A stretch of DNA of 64,000 nt from Clostridium sp. Marseille-P3244 (GTDB lineage: Bacteria > Bacillota > Clostridia > Lachnospirales > Lachnospiraceae). Shown piece after piece: positions 1-9,830 of the stretch. Under the pieces are notes generated by a model. The model saw only the letters and a program-made list of their open reading frames with translations. It did no database searches and was not told the DNA's origin. The first letter of the stretch is position 1. Each line of letters opens with the position of its first letter. Location of the stretch: positions 1 through 64,000 of the forward strand of contig NZ_LT635548.1 of assembly GCF_900120155.1 (NCBI RefSeq). The letters are read 5' to 3'. A program made the position numbers and the translations under genes.

Positions 1-35
1 TGACATGTCTGGAAACTGCATTATAATACAAGCAA

Positions 36-65
36 GGGCAGAACCTCAAAAAATTGGCTCTGCCC
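36..65. terminator. Hairpin at the window edge
   Basis: The arms GGGCAGAACC and GGCTCTGCCC pair over 9 of 10 positions around a 10-nt A/T loop. There is no clear U-run on either side, so calling it a terminator is tentative. It lies just outside the left inverted repeat of the defence cassette and may end a gene that lies to the left of the window. No coding region is visible in bases 1-169. Confidence 0.3.
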
Positions 66-77
66 AAAGTAACTAAT

Positions 78-127
78 GACATATCTTATATCAGTTTTTT
101 AGTTTACACAAAACTTGAAACGGTCTC
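78..127 (+). repeat. Left terminal inverted repeat of the cassette
   Basis: The outer 22 bp are an exact reverse complement of 4679-4700. The following 28 bp match with about 18-19 identities. It lies between the end of the helicase gene (170) and the window edge. Confidence 0.6.
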
Positions 128-169
128 CTGAGGGTATTTAAAATTTCTTTTTTCTGTATTCTGTGAATT

Positions 170-3100
170 TTATATTCCTAATTTTGATCTCACAATTTCC
201 AGGCTTCTCTGTTTCGTTTCGTCTACTGAAAAACTTTTTACTATTTTGGCCATTGTTTCCGCACTCCAATATATTTTCAGCCGTTTCTTTGCCCGCGTAA
301 TTGCTGTATAAAATATGCCATGAGTTATTTTCTCCGAATTACTGTTCGGAATGATCACCTTAACAGAGTCATATTCCAAACCTTGTGCTTTGTGAATAGA
401 AACCGCATAAGCAAGTTGAAATGGAATCACCGATCTCATCCGGGCATACTCCTCTTCCTGCCCGCCAACACCGCTTTCATAGGCATATACTGTAAATCGT
501 ATACGGGTGGAAACTTCGAGAGCATCAATAAATTCCAGATCTTCTCTCTTGCATTCTATCTCTGTCAAGTTCATCTCAACATCCACAGTAAACGTAATTC
601 TATCAGCATATTTAATTATATCTACAATGTGCCCTTTCAAATTGTTATGAAGGATAGGAAAACGTTTTGTCTCATTAAAGAGTATCGGATCTCCCGGCTT
701 ATAACTCCACTCTTTCCAAAAAACAGCATTTCCCTTTTTATTTGCAGTCTGAAAATAATTGTTCATGTTATTCAGTCCAAATTTTCCATCATAATTAAGA
801 CATAATATTACCTCATCCTTTTCTTCTCTTCTCAATACATTTGAACCTATATTTTCTGAAAAAGGACCATCAATAACAAGTTTTTCTGTGATTAATGGTT
901 CTCGCTTCCTTACTTCATCCCAAAGGCTGATCAACGATTGATCGTCTGTCCGCCACGTATTGAGCAATTCGACCTTAGATCCGCGTGTTTTGATAATATC
1001 TTTTGCGTAAAAAAACCAGTTTCCAAAATCAATAGATTCAATCTGATAAATATCTCCAGCCAGAACCAAAAAGGTGTCAGGACTCAATTTCTCCAAAAAT
1101 ACTTTCATTGTCTGATTATCTATCGTGCTACACTCATCAATGAAAATAATATCATATTCCGAAAGTGTCACTTTTTTCGTAAAACTGTCAATGCTCAGGA
1201 AATCACACGCTGGTCCCGGGTTGACAATACGCCTTTTCAGGTTTTGTAATGCTGTGTGTGTTTTCGTAAGAAACAGCTTTCGCTGCCCACCTATCAGATT
1301 AGAAATATAGTTGATTAGTGTTGTCTTCCCTGTTCCCGCAGCTCCGTAAATCAGCAAAAGGCGAGACTCAACAAAAGCCTCTTTTACAGCCTGTATTTTC
1401 AAAGGATCATCCGAAAAACCGATACCACCATTTCTGATAAACCTCTGGTTATACTGCCTTTGCCCTTTATTTCCACTATGAGAAAACTTTACAAGTTTTT
1501 CAAGAATACTGGTTGTAGTCTTTTCGTAAAGTTCTATACCCACAAATCCGTTTTCTTGTTTTATGCTATAACCTTGTTTACGTTCCCACCAATCCAACTG
1601 TGCATTATACGCATTTATATCGTCCGTTTCTGCAATTCCATTTTCAAAATATATTTCACCTGTCTGCTTTATCGCATTTCTGATCAGCAAATACGGACGA
1701 ACCACATCCATTCTGTCATATCCAGCCGCTTTTGCAACATGCCGAATATGGTTTGTTTCACTTGTTCTGCTTCCGGCTAAATTAGATATAAACGGATTTT
1801 TTTCAAATGGGAAACATCTGCTGGACAAGGACAAGTTGTCACACAAACATTTGGGGTTATATTTTGTAGGCAATACATTTTCTATCGTTTCTTCTCGCAG
1901 GTTCTGTAACAAATACCTGATTACATTTCTTCCCGATTTTTGCGAATCCGAAGAATAATGATTCTTCAGTTCCACCAGAACTTTTCTAAATTCCGAAGTT
2001 TTTGTTCTGTTGTATATGGGATCGATCAGTGTATAAAACTCAACTTCCTGTAAATCTATCAGATCAAGAAAATTGATACCGGTTCTTGTAAGGAAATTCA
2101 TCAATTCTATATACTCTCGGTATTTTGAATTGAGTCTCATAGGTATCTTAAGTATTTTAGCAAGTTTATTTAAACATACTGGATCAAGTGATACTTTCCA
2201 ATTTGTAATAACTTTAATCTTTGTATTTATATCCCACAAATTAATCTCAGCATCCACATAGCTTATCTGAACAGAATAATTTGTTGAAATATTTTCTGTT
2301 GTATAAGCAGTTATCCTGTTATATTTTGTAGCATAAACCCCTGCCAGCTGCAAAGTGACTTCATAATATCTTTCCTTTCCGACAAAGAATGGAGTTTTTT
2401 TCTGCACATAAAATCTTGAAGACTCTACCGCTCTATAGCTTTTGTCAGCAGAATCAACTGCTGCCGATATCAACTGATAATATTCCTTATCCGTATTGTC
2501 TATACAAAGGGGAAATTTCTCCAAATTGCGCAATACTGTTATCCCATTATTTTTCCAAAAAGAAGCTCTGATCTGCCAGAGAAAATCATAATATTTGAGC
2601 ATCAGCCGCTCTGACTGTCCTTCCATGGGAATTCTGTATCCGACATATTTTAAAGCTTTATAAAACACCCCCAGATATTTTGTTTCTATGCTCAGCAGCG
2701 AACGTTCCCATGCCAGACGAATACTTATTTTTTCATATCCTTCATTTAATGCGTTGAGCAGCAGGGCAGCAACACTTATGTCCTTCAGTCGTGTCAGCAT
2801 TCTCTTTGACACATCATCACGGCTTTCATTATAAATTTCCATCCTGTCAATACATTCTGTAATCTCTCTGTCACATTCTTTTATAATACTATATATGTCA
2901 TTCTTTGAATAATCTGCATCATCTAGCTGCGCCACAAAAGAATGCTGGCTTGCAATATATTCTAGCTTATCGCAAAATTTATCAATACTTTCCTCTGTAT
3001 TCTCTATTTCCTCATCTGCTGCAAAATAAATAGTGGCACTCTCCTTATTAAAATCAAGTGAATGGAGAAAATCAACAGACATATATTTCCAGAACACTCT

Positions 3101-3505
3101 TTCACATCCTCGTTCATCAGGGTTTATTACAACAAAAAGAATACCTGGATCAAATGTCACTCGATAACGCATAAATGCAGGAAAAGCCAAACTCTTTAAT
3201 AAATACTTAATCCCTCCATCTTTTTCTGTATATGTATGAGTTCCTTTAATCTGAACAAAGAAATTCTGTTCTGGTTTTCTTGACGTATAAGGCTTTGAGA
3301 CAAACTCAAATGTACCATCTGTGTTCGGCCATTTATCGTCACAGGAAAAATCAGTATTTATTTTACCATTGGACCTTAAAAAAATTCTCAAGACATCAAC
3401 TGCCGCATGATCTTCAGCAGAACGTTCTGAATGTGTCTTAATGTGTCTTTCGATATTTTTTCTCTCTGTATATGACATATCCGTCTGCTTCTCCCCATTG
3501 TACAT
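170..3505 (-). CDS. DUF4365 nuclease-like domain fused to superfamily 1 helicase
   Basis: This 1111-residue protein has an N-terminal region (about residues 25-190) resembling DUF4365, with the FVQIKGT motif seen in that PD-(D/E)XK-like family. A long middle part (about 190-690) has no motif I recognise. The C-terminal UvrD/RecD-like helicase has Walker A GAAGTGKTT near residue 720, Walker B IIFIDE near 786, the late motif SIHKAQGLEYDSV near 1035 and TAITRAKKRL near 1070. DUF4365-helicase architectures occur in bacterial defence islands, and the position beside a toxin-antitoxin pair and a CRISPR locus fits an anti-phage role, but that role is inferred. The start is uncertain: Met1 has only a weak upstream purine stretch, and Met10 follows GGGGAG. 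Base use is AT-rich compared with genes beyond 18.8 kb. A general DNA-repair helicase is the alternative. Confidence 0.8.
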   Translation of the reverse strand: MYNGEKQTDMSYTERKNIERHIKTHSERSAEDHAAVDVLRIFLRSNGKINTDFSCDDKWPNTDGTFEFVSKPYTSRKPEQNFFVQIKGTHTYTEKDGGIKYLLKSLAFPAFMRYRVTFDPGILFVVINPDERGCERVFWKYMSVDFLHSLDFNKESATIYFAADEEIENTEESIDKFCDKLEYIASQHSFVAQLDDADYSKNDIYSIIKECDREITECIDRMEIYNESRDDVSKRMLTRLKDISVAALLLNALNEGYEKISIRLAWERSLLSIETKYLGVFYKALKYVGYRIPMEGQSERLMLKYYDFLWQIRASFWKNNGITVLRNLEKFPLCIDNTDKEYYQLISAAVDSADKSYRAVESSRFYVQKKTPFFVGKERYYEVTLQLAGVYATKYNRITAYTTENISTNYSVQISYVDAEINLWDINTKIKVITNWKVSLDPVCLNKLAKILKIPMRLNSKYREYIELMNFLTRTGINFLDLIDLQEVEFYTLIDPIYNRTKTSEFRKVLVELKNHYSSDSQKSGRNVIRYLLQNLREETIENVLPTKYNPKCLCDNLSLSSRCFPFEKNPFISNLAGSRTSETNHIRHVAKAAGYDRMDVVRPYLLIRNAIKQTGEIYFENGIAETDDINAYNAQLDWWERKQGYSIKQENGFVGIELYEKTTTSILEKLVKFSHSGNKGQRQYNQRFIRNGGIGFSDDPLKIQAVKEAFVESRLLLIYGAAGTGKTTLINYISNLIGGQRKLFLTKTHTALQNLKRRIVNPGPACDFLSIDSFTKKVTLSEYDIIFIDECSTIDNQTMKVFLEKLSPDTFLVLAGDIYQIESIDFGNWFFYAKDIIKTRGSKVELLNTWRTDDQSLISLWDEVRKREPLITEKLVIDGPFSENIGSNVLRREEKDEVILCLNYDGKFGLNNMNNYFQTANKKGNAVFWKEWSYKPGDPILFNETKRFPILHNNLKGHIVDIIKYADRITFTVDVEMNLTEIECKREDLEFIDALEVSTRIRFTVYAYESGVGGQEEEYARMRSVIPFQLAYAVSIHKAQGLEYDSVKVIIPNSNSEKITHGIFYTAITRAKKRLKIYWSAETMAKIVKSFSVDETKQRSLEIVRSKLGI

Positions 3506-3555
3506 ATTTTATTTCACTTTTCACAATACAGCGATTCTTAACTATATTCCACGAT

Positions 3556-3969
3556 TTACGCTATTTCTACACCATGTCCAGCTAAATATTCTTTTATCAG
3601 TGGAAGAATATATTCAACAGACTGAATCTGTTTTTGCGCTTCATCCGCAGATGCAATAAAAAAATCACTGTAATCGCTCTCTTCCCTTTTCATTTTCAAT
3701 CGTGCCAGTCGTCTCCCCATTTCCCCTGGGAACTTTCCCTGAGCAACAAATTCTTTGTTAAAGTATGCTACCACATCTTTATGCCTTTTAAAGTCTATAC
3801 TTTCTAACGCCAGCACAGCTCGTATTGCATAAAACACCGCATAATACGAGCGATTAATACAATCCCTGTAAAACCCATTATCAAAACACATTTTCGCATT
3901 GTTATAAGTCTGTTTCGCCAAAGAGTACCTGTACTTTGATAATTCTATATCTTTCTTGATATCACGCAC
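3556..3969 (-). CDS. HEPN-domain protein (UPF0332-like), likely toxin
   Basis: This 137-residue protein has the HEPN helical pattern, with NRSYYAVFYAIRAVLAL near residues 47-63 followed by KRHKDVV, where UPF0332/HEPN members keep a conserved His. HEPN proteins paired with a minimal nucleotidyltransferase are generally RNases or similar toxins held inactive by nucleotidylation. The start is a GTG at 3969 that overlaps the last bases of the upstream MNT gene by 8 nt, so the two are translationally coupled. The context of a helicase defence gene on one side and CRISPR on the other fits an abortive or guarding toxin. The catalytic Arg of the classic RX4-6H motif is not certain from sequence alone. 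Confidence 0.82.
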   Translation of the reverse strand: MRDIKKDIELSKYRYSLAKQTYNNAKMCFDNGFYRDCINRSYYAVFYAIRAVLALESIDFKRHKDVVAYFNKEFVAQGKFPGEMGRRLARLKMKREESDYSDFFIASADEAQKQIQSVEYILPLIKEYLAGHGVEIA

Positions 3970-4297
3970 TAAGCCTTACCCCCTCATCTCTTACATTACG
4001 ATAGTAGGGTAGATTATCTACCCAGTAGTTAAAATGATCTATATTGGTTATTACCGGCGAAATATCTACTCCAAACTTCATCAAATATTCAAAAGCCATA
4101 TCACTGATCTCATCAGATATTTTCTTTATCTTTTCCTCCGTCAAAGTGACCAGAATCATCACATCAATATCTGATAGTTCAGAATAATCTCCTCTTGCAT
4201 ATGACCCATATACAATGACGCTGTCAAGGGTATTTCCCAGAAGTCCCCTCACTCTGTCTGCAAACTGCTGCATTATTTCCGTAATATTTGTCGTCAT
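3962..4297 (-). CDS. MNT nucleotidyltransferase-domain antitoxin (MntA-like)
   Basis: This 111-residue minimal nucleotidyltransferase shows the signature GSYARGDYSELSDIDVMIL near residues 31-49. It contains the GSxxRG and D-x-D catalytic elements of the polymerase-beta fold. MntA-type proteins AMPylate their HEPN partner and so neutralise it. It is the first gene of a two-gene operon with the HEPN gene (8-nt overlap), read from a promoter at 4337-4371. An AGGTGAGGT purine stretch just upstream of the ATG at 4297 supports the start. Intact catalytic residues suggest an active enzyme. Confidence 0.85.
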   Translation of the reverse strand: MTTNITEIMQQFADRVRGLLGNTLDSVIVYGSYARGDYSELSDIDVMILVTLTEEKIKKISDEISDMAFEYLMKFGVDISPVITNIDHFNYWVDNLPYYRNVRDEGVRLSA

Positions 4298-4336
4298 TTG
4301 ACCTCACCTCTTTCAGTTTAGTCCTTTTATTTTGTA

Positions 4337-4371
4337 TTTTATTATACCGTATTCATTAAAATTTGTATACC
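4337..4371 (-). promoter_or_regulatory. MNT/HEPN promoter; block shared with 18627-18661
   Basis: The minus strand has a perfect TATAAT -10 (plus-strand 4341-4346) about 40 bp upstream of the MNT start. Upstream of it lies a block containing the palindrome GTATAC. The whole block is 32/35 identical, in the same orientation, to 18627-18661 upstream of the pseudo-CRISPR element. The -35 (TATACA at 17-bp spacing) is weak, so an activator or operator role for the conserved upstream half is plausible. Confidence 0.55.
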
Positions 4372-4463
4372 TGACACATTCAACGTTCTTCGCCATTCTT
4401 GTCATTATTCTATATTTCTCGGACAATGGTCATTTTGTCTTTTTGTCCCTTCACCTCTTCAAG

Positions 4464-4565
4464 ATGAACTGGTTACTAATGTCGATCATCCTGCTGTGTA
4501 TTATGGCGATGGTATTGTATGCGGTAATCGGGGTGGTGGAAAATTTGTATAAAAAGCGAATCTAA
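4464..4565 (+). other. Possible 33-residue membrane peptide or permease remnant
   Basis: An open frame from ATG 4464 encodes a single hydrophobic helix (LLMSIILLCIMAMVLYAVIG) followed by ENLYKKRI. The helix plus basic tail resembles the C-terminus of an ABC-transporter permease, so it may be a gene remnant. Small type I toxins have a similar look. The frame is open upstream to 4332 but without a convincing start. There is no Shine-Dalgarno site before 4464, and a strong fold follows at 4577-4663. Confidence that it is expressed is low. Confidence 0.25.
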
Positions 4566-4576
4566 AAGCCGGCGCA

Positions 4577-4663
4577 AAACCTATAATGTCCTCCGGCAGT
4601 TCTAAAAGATCTGTCTGAGGACAATTTTGTATTCTGTTATTATAGGTTTCGAGACCTTTTTAA
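4577..4663 (+). other. Bipartite inverted repeat with terminator-like end
   Basis: AAACCTATAAT (4577-4587) pairs with ATTATAGGTTT (4639-4649), and TGTCCTC (4587-4593) pairs with GAGGACA (4617-4623), leaving a one-sided bulge of about 15 nt. The right part also folds alone as AGGTTTCGAGACCT followed by TTTTT, a plausible plus-strand terminator. It sits just inside the right inverted repeat of the cassette and downstream of the small membrane peptide. Confidence 0.4.
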
Positions 4664-4700
4664 ACTTATTTAAGACTGAAAAACTGATATAAGATATGTC
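4651..4700 (-). repeat. Right terminal inverted repeat of the cassette
   Basis: This is the inverted counterpart of 78-127. The outermost 22 bp (4679-4700) are identical in inverted orientation. Its last two bases overlap the most decayed CRISPR repeat (4699-4728). Confidence 0.6.
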
Positions 4701-7700
4701 TCAAATACCTCTTATGTTATTCTTTATCTTCGGCAGGATTTTACGAGGCTTTTCAATCTCCTCATCATTTAAATACATCCCATGTTATTGTTTATCTTGC
4801 AGTGGGGTAAGGATTTCATCGGCGGGATCGCATTCAAATACATCTCTTGTTATTGTTTATCGGATAACGGAGATATTGTTGGCGGGCGAGACCGGCATTC
4901 AAATACATCTCTTGTTATTGTTTATCGATAAGACGGCTTACACATGTAACTGTTAATTCGCATTCAAATACATCTCTTGTTATTGTTTATCATGTGGGAA
5001 GCGCAAGCAGTCTGATCGCATACCAATTCAAATACATCTCATGTTATTGTTTATCTATGTCAGACAGCCTGTTTGCTGCCAACTACGAGCATTCAAATAC
5101 ATCTCATGTTATTGTTTATCCGCCCGACAAGCTGGACCATGCTTCTGGAGGAAGTATTCAAATACATCTCATGTTATTGTTTATCAGTTCCTCATTGCTT
5201 ATTTCACTTGCAAATGGAAATTCAAATACATCTCATGTTATTGTTTATCATGCCAAAATTGCGCGGAGGAAGTGAGATATGGGTATTCAAATACATCTCA
5301 TGTTATTGTTTATCCCAACGTCCCCTTTGCCGATCCTCCCGCATTTGTGATTCAAATACATCTCATGTTATTGTTTATCCCTGTGTCGTCCTCAGCTCCC
5401 GGATTTCCAGATCATTCAAATACATCTCATGTTATTGTTTATCTGAAAGACAACCGAACCCGTACAAGGCATAGCACTATTCAAATACATCTCATGTTAT
5501 TGTTTATCTAGGACGGCAGCTTATTCACCGGCGTCCCTTCCTTATTCAAATACATCTCATGTTATTGTTTATCTCGGTAGACGGGAAACCAGTCCGGGCG
5601 GGAGTTCAATTCAAATACATCTCATGTTATTGTTTATCAGCACAACCGCCGTTCCGATTGTGGCCACCGCGGTCATTCAAATACATCTCATGTTATTGTT
5701 TATCGGTATTTCACAACCGAGTTGTTTCGGCTGTCTATAAATTCAAATACATCTCATGTTATTGTTTATCATTCGATGTTCTCCTTCATTGTTTTGTTGT
5801 TTGTCAATTCAAATACATCTCATGTTATTGTTTATCTCAAATTTCGCGCATTCAAGAAGAGAATGTTGTGCATTCAAATACATCTCATGTTATTGTTTAT
5901 CCCCGAGAGAGGTTGACTTCGTTACTTCCTTCGGGAAATTCAAATACATCTCATGTTATTGTTTATCATAACTTCCGATTGATTTTGTGTTGCCGCATAG
6001 AGATTCAAATACATCTCATGTTATTGTTTATCACTCAGAACGGGAAAACGACCGTGGAATACAAATATTCAAATACATCTCATGTTATTGTTTATCCTCA
6101 GCCCCATCAATTCCGCCCGTCTCCGATATGCATTCAAATACATCTCATGTTATTGTTTATCGCACTGGGATAGATCAGCGTATCTATTACAGCCGTATTC
6201 AAATACATCTCATGTTATTGTTTATCGGTATTCCCGACAGAAGATATGCTTTTCCCGAAAGAATTCAAATACATCTCATGTTATTGTTTATCCAGTATCA
6301 ACCAATATTGAGCATACAACATTTCTTATTCAAATACATCTCATGTTATTGTTTATCCCGCCAGGTGTAGCCCATCCAGGTCACTATGTTTGAATTCAAA
6401 TACATCTCATGTTATTGTTTATCAACTGATAAAATCTGTCTGTCGCTGTGAATTTCGCTATTCAAATACATCTCATGTTATTGTTTATCATATTCATCCA
6501 GGACAACAACCTGTTTATACCCCATTCAAATACATCTCATGTTATTGTTTATCCCGGTCCGAGTCCGGCAGCCACAGCCGCACTTTATTCAAATACATCT
6601 CATGTTATTGTTTATCGCAGGGCCAGGGCGTTTATGATGGACGGTGGGATCTGATTCAAATACATCTCATGTTATTGTTTATCGTTCCTCTTTCTTCTGC
6701 TCAATCTGCCGATTAAGCAATTCAAATACATCTCATGTTATTGTTTATCGCAAGTTCTTCGATGTCATAGACCCCGATCGCAATATTCAAATACATCTCA
6801 TGTTATTGTTTATCCGTTGCTGAAAAACAAGATGTCCGTGCAATTATCTTATTCAAATACATCTCATGTTATTGTTTATCGTTAGTAGACAAAAGTGTAT
6901 ATGAAATTACCCGATTCAAATACATCTCATGTTATTGTTTATCTTGGTAGCTATCAGGCTTTTTTGTATATCCGTATATTCAAATACATCTCATGTTATT
7001 GTTTATCCAAGGTTAAATGTGAGAAAAGGTAAGCGTGAAGAACATTCAAATACATCTCATGTTATTGTTTATCCGGCCCAGAAACAGGGCTGCTTTTTCT
7101 TTTTTATATTCAAATACATCTCATGTTATTGTTTATCCGTTTCTTCATTACTTTTCCTCCTTGACTTTTACATATTCAAATACATCTCATGTTATTGTTT
7201 ATCTATGTGGATTCGCTAAAACTATTCCTGGAAAAGGAAATTCAAATACATCTCATGTTATTGTTTATCGCCGGAACAATCTTTACAGACTTTACAGAAA
7301 TGTTATTCAAATACATCTCATGTTATTGTTTATCGTAACATTATCTTCAGGCGCAGGAGTCCAACGTGGATTCAAATACATCTCATGTTATTGTTTATCA
7401 ATTTCGTCGGTGGGGATGCCACAGAGAGTAAAAAATTCAAATACATCTCATGTTATTGTTTATCCATAGAAGAGGGCCTGAATCTTTTGCAGGTTCAGAT
7501 ATTCAAATACATCTCATGTTATTGTTTATCTTATGCGGAAGGAAGCAATCCTCCGCAATTCGAGTATTCAAATACATCTCATGTTATTGTTTATCATTTC
7601 GGGTTTTGCTTTCCTTTTTTACTTTAATTTTATTCAAATACATCTCATGTTATTGTTTATCTGACAAAGGAAGAACTTTCAACTTACTGCTCGGCATATT

Positions 7701-9364
7701 CAAATACATCTCATGTTATTGTTTATCGCTTTATCGTATGTATCGTTCATCAATTCGATTAATATTCAAATACATCTCATGTTATTGTTTATCATTTTTT
7801 AAAGCAATGCAAAACGCACCGAAAGTTAGATTCAAATACATCTCATGTTATTGTTTATCTTGGATATCGCGTTCTGTGTGAAACGGATCTGATATTCAAA
7901 TACATCTCATGTTATTGTTTATCGGATTGAGCAGGCTGAGTAAAAAGGGTGGTAAAATATTCAAATACATCTCATGTTATTGTTTATCCGGATGAATTCG
8001 GAAACATCCTTGGTCAGATATGCGATTCAAATACATCTCATGTTATTGTTTATCAAAAACCTCGGAAGCAAGTTTGCAACAGGATTGAACATTCAAATAC
8101 ATCTCATGTTATTGTTTATCTCAGTGGCGGGATCTTGCCGCTCAAGCTCTTCAAAATTCAAATACATCTCATGTTATTGTTTATCTCCGATTTCGGTATA
8201 GGTGCTTCGGATAGTAGCATCATTCAAATACATCTCATGTTATTGTTTATCGACAAGCCGTTCCTTGAAGAAATGGCAAAGAAAATTCAAATACATCTCA
8301 TGTTATTGTTTATCCTTGCATCCGGTCTTTGACGGGTCTATATCCATTCATTCAAATACATCTCATGTTATTGTTTATCCTGTACGTATACGCCCAGTCC
8401 AGCAGGCTCCCTTCTATTCAAATACATCTCATGTTATTGTTTATCAGTAAACACGGCGTTATAGGTCATGTAGCTGTCCATTCAAATACATCTCATGTTA
8501 TTGTTTATCGTGATACCTTCGCGCTGTATAGCCGACTCTGCCGCACATTCAAATACATCTCATGTTATTGTTTATCCCAATGGCTAAATACAGAACAAAA
8601 CCGTGCGAGATATTCAAATACATCTCATGTTATTGTTTATCAGGTAAAATTTTAAACGATAAAATAACCCAAACTAAATTCAAATACATCTCATGTTATT
8701 GTTTATCCCTCTGCAAGTCCGATTGCCTCCGACAGCATCTCGAATTCAAATACATCTCATGTTATTGTTTATCACAATATATAAGACGGAAAATATCGGG
8801 GATCCGGGAATTCAAATACATCTCATGTTATTGTTTATCTACTATACCGGCATACAGGAGATCGCGGAAACCTAATTCAAATACATCTCATGTTATTGTT
8901 TATCATGTATCATCTAAACACCGAAAATCAGCTGTCCACTCATTCAAATACATCTCATGTTATTGTTTATCTATTGAAATAATTTCCAAGCGCGCCAAGG
9001 AACTCAAATTCAAATACATCTCATGTTATTGTTTATCAAATTGGACAGCAGACAGCACTTGTGGCAATCAAATTCAAATACATCTCATGTTATTGTTTAT
9101 CTATATCTACAATAATATTCCATATGCCTTCAAAAATATTCAAATACATCTCATGTTATTGTTTATCTTTTCCATCTCGGCTCATTCCTTTCGATGAAAA
9201 GTGATTCAAATACATCTCATGTTATTGTTTATCGAAGATATACCGGTTAGAGAATGGAACAGAATCGCTATTCAAATACATCTCATGTTATTGTTTATCC
9301 CAGTCCATACAGCAATGTACAATACCGCTCAAATATTCAAATACATCTCATGTTATTGTTTATC
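4699..9364 (-). CRISPR. Type I-B CRISPR array, 71 clear repeats plus one decayed repeat
   Basis: The 30-bp repeat reads on the plus strand as ATTCAAATACATCTC followed by ATGTTATTGTTTATC. I count 71 copies from 4767 to 9364 with spacers of about 33-37 bp. A further copy at 4699-4728 has about 6 changes and is separated by a 38-bp spacer. Transcription is on the minus strand, because the sense repeat then ends ATTTGAAT, the usual 8-nt 5' handle form of I-B crRNAs. It contains the short hairpin ACAT-GAG-ATGT for Cas6. Decay marks the trailer end on the left: 4767 has 2 changes, and 4832, 4897 and 4962 each have A-to-T at repeat position 16. From 5026 onward the repeats I read are canonical. The newest spacer is therefore 9300-9334, beside the leader. 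The length implies a long history of adaptation. Confidence 0.98.
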
Positions 9365-9539
9365 CCACATTTTTTCGCGTTTCTTAATAATCACTATACT
9401 CTCTATATATCTAATTTTCAATCCTTTTGCAATTTTTCCCATCCATATCTTTCTTTTCCTTCTGTGCTATATAATTTGCCTTATTTCCCCGATATTTGTG
9501 GCATTATTCTCCTTTCATATACTAAACCGCCTGGTAAAA
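9365..9539 (-). promoter_or_regulatory. CRISPR leader with array promoter
   Basis: This AT-rich 175-bp stretch separates cas2 from the first, leader-proximal repeat. On the minus strand it has TTGAAA (plus 9416-9421), a 17-bp spacer and TATAGT (plus 9393-9398). Transcription would start near 9386, about 22 nt before the first repeat. The adjoining repeat is perfect, as expected at the acquisition end. It contains no gene. Confidence 0.75.
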
Positions 9540-9830
9540 TCATAGAATTAAACTCTCTCCGTTTTCTACATCTCCAGCGCCTAAAATTTCCTCTCCAAAC
9601 ACATTATCATTCATTAATTTAATAATACACACAAAATCTTCTTTTTCATTAATCACTTTTTTCAAATCCTTTTTTAACAAAATCAATTTTGAGGGCGACA
9701 TTTCTCCTCTAAAAACTGATTTTTGAAAATGGGACAAATATTTTTTGCATACTTTAAATACTTTCTGCACTCGTTTTTCTCCTACATCATAAAAAACAAA
9801 TGCATAATTATAATTAATTTTCTTTGACAT
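9540..9830 (-). CDS. cas2: CRISPR-associated endonuclease Cas2
   Basis: This 96-residue protein has the Cas2 ferredoxin-like pattern: YAFVFYDVGEKRVQKVFKVC near residues 9-28, with the conserved Asp after the first strand, then LSHFQKSVFRGEMSPSKL. Cas2 dimers bridge two Cas1 dimers in the spacer-integration complex. The gene begins directly after the cas1 stop, with AAAGAGGGG as ribosome binding site within the end of cas1, so the two are co-translated. It is the last cas gene before the leader. Confidence 0.95.
   Translation of the reverse strand: MSKKINYNYAFVFYDVGEKRVQKVFKVCKKYLSHFQKSVFRGEMSPSKLILLKKDLKKVINEKEDFVCIIKLMNDNVFGEEILGAGDVENGESLIL

Larger units (their letters stand above)
78..4700. 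mobile_element. Candidate inverted-repeat-bounded defence cassette
   Basis: Bases 78-99 and 4679-4700 are perfect 22-bp inverted copies beginning GACATATCTTATATCAG, reading inward from each end. The similarity continues inward without gaps to about 50 bp (78-127 against 4651-4700, about 40/50 identical), ending in a shared GGTCTC. That is the geometry of transposon ends. The enclosed 4.6 kb carries the DUF4365-helicase gene and the MNT/HEPN pair. No transposase or recombinase is present, and the immediate flanks (CTAAT and TCAAA) show no obvious target-site duplication. A non-autonomous element, an invertible segment or an old decayed element are all possible. The right end touches the most decayed CRISPR repeat at 4699. 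Confidence 0.5.

Noticed and set aside
78..4700. Reading the inverted repeats as CRISPR- or Cas1-driven (casposon) ends
   Set aside because: The cassette carries no Cas1 or polymerase gene and shows no target duplication, so there is nothing to support that mechanism.
4696..9622. Many open frames with repeats of NTSHVIVY, FKYISCYCLS or IQIHLMLLFI across the array
   Set aside because: They are translations of the 30-bp CRISPR repeat in three frames and have no independent starts or ribosome binding sites.
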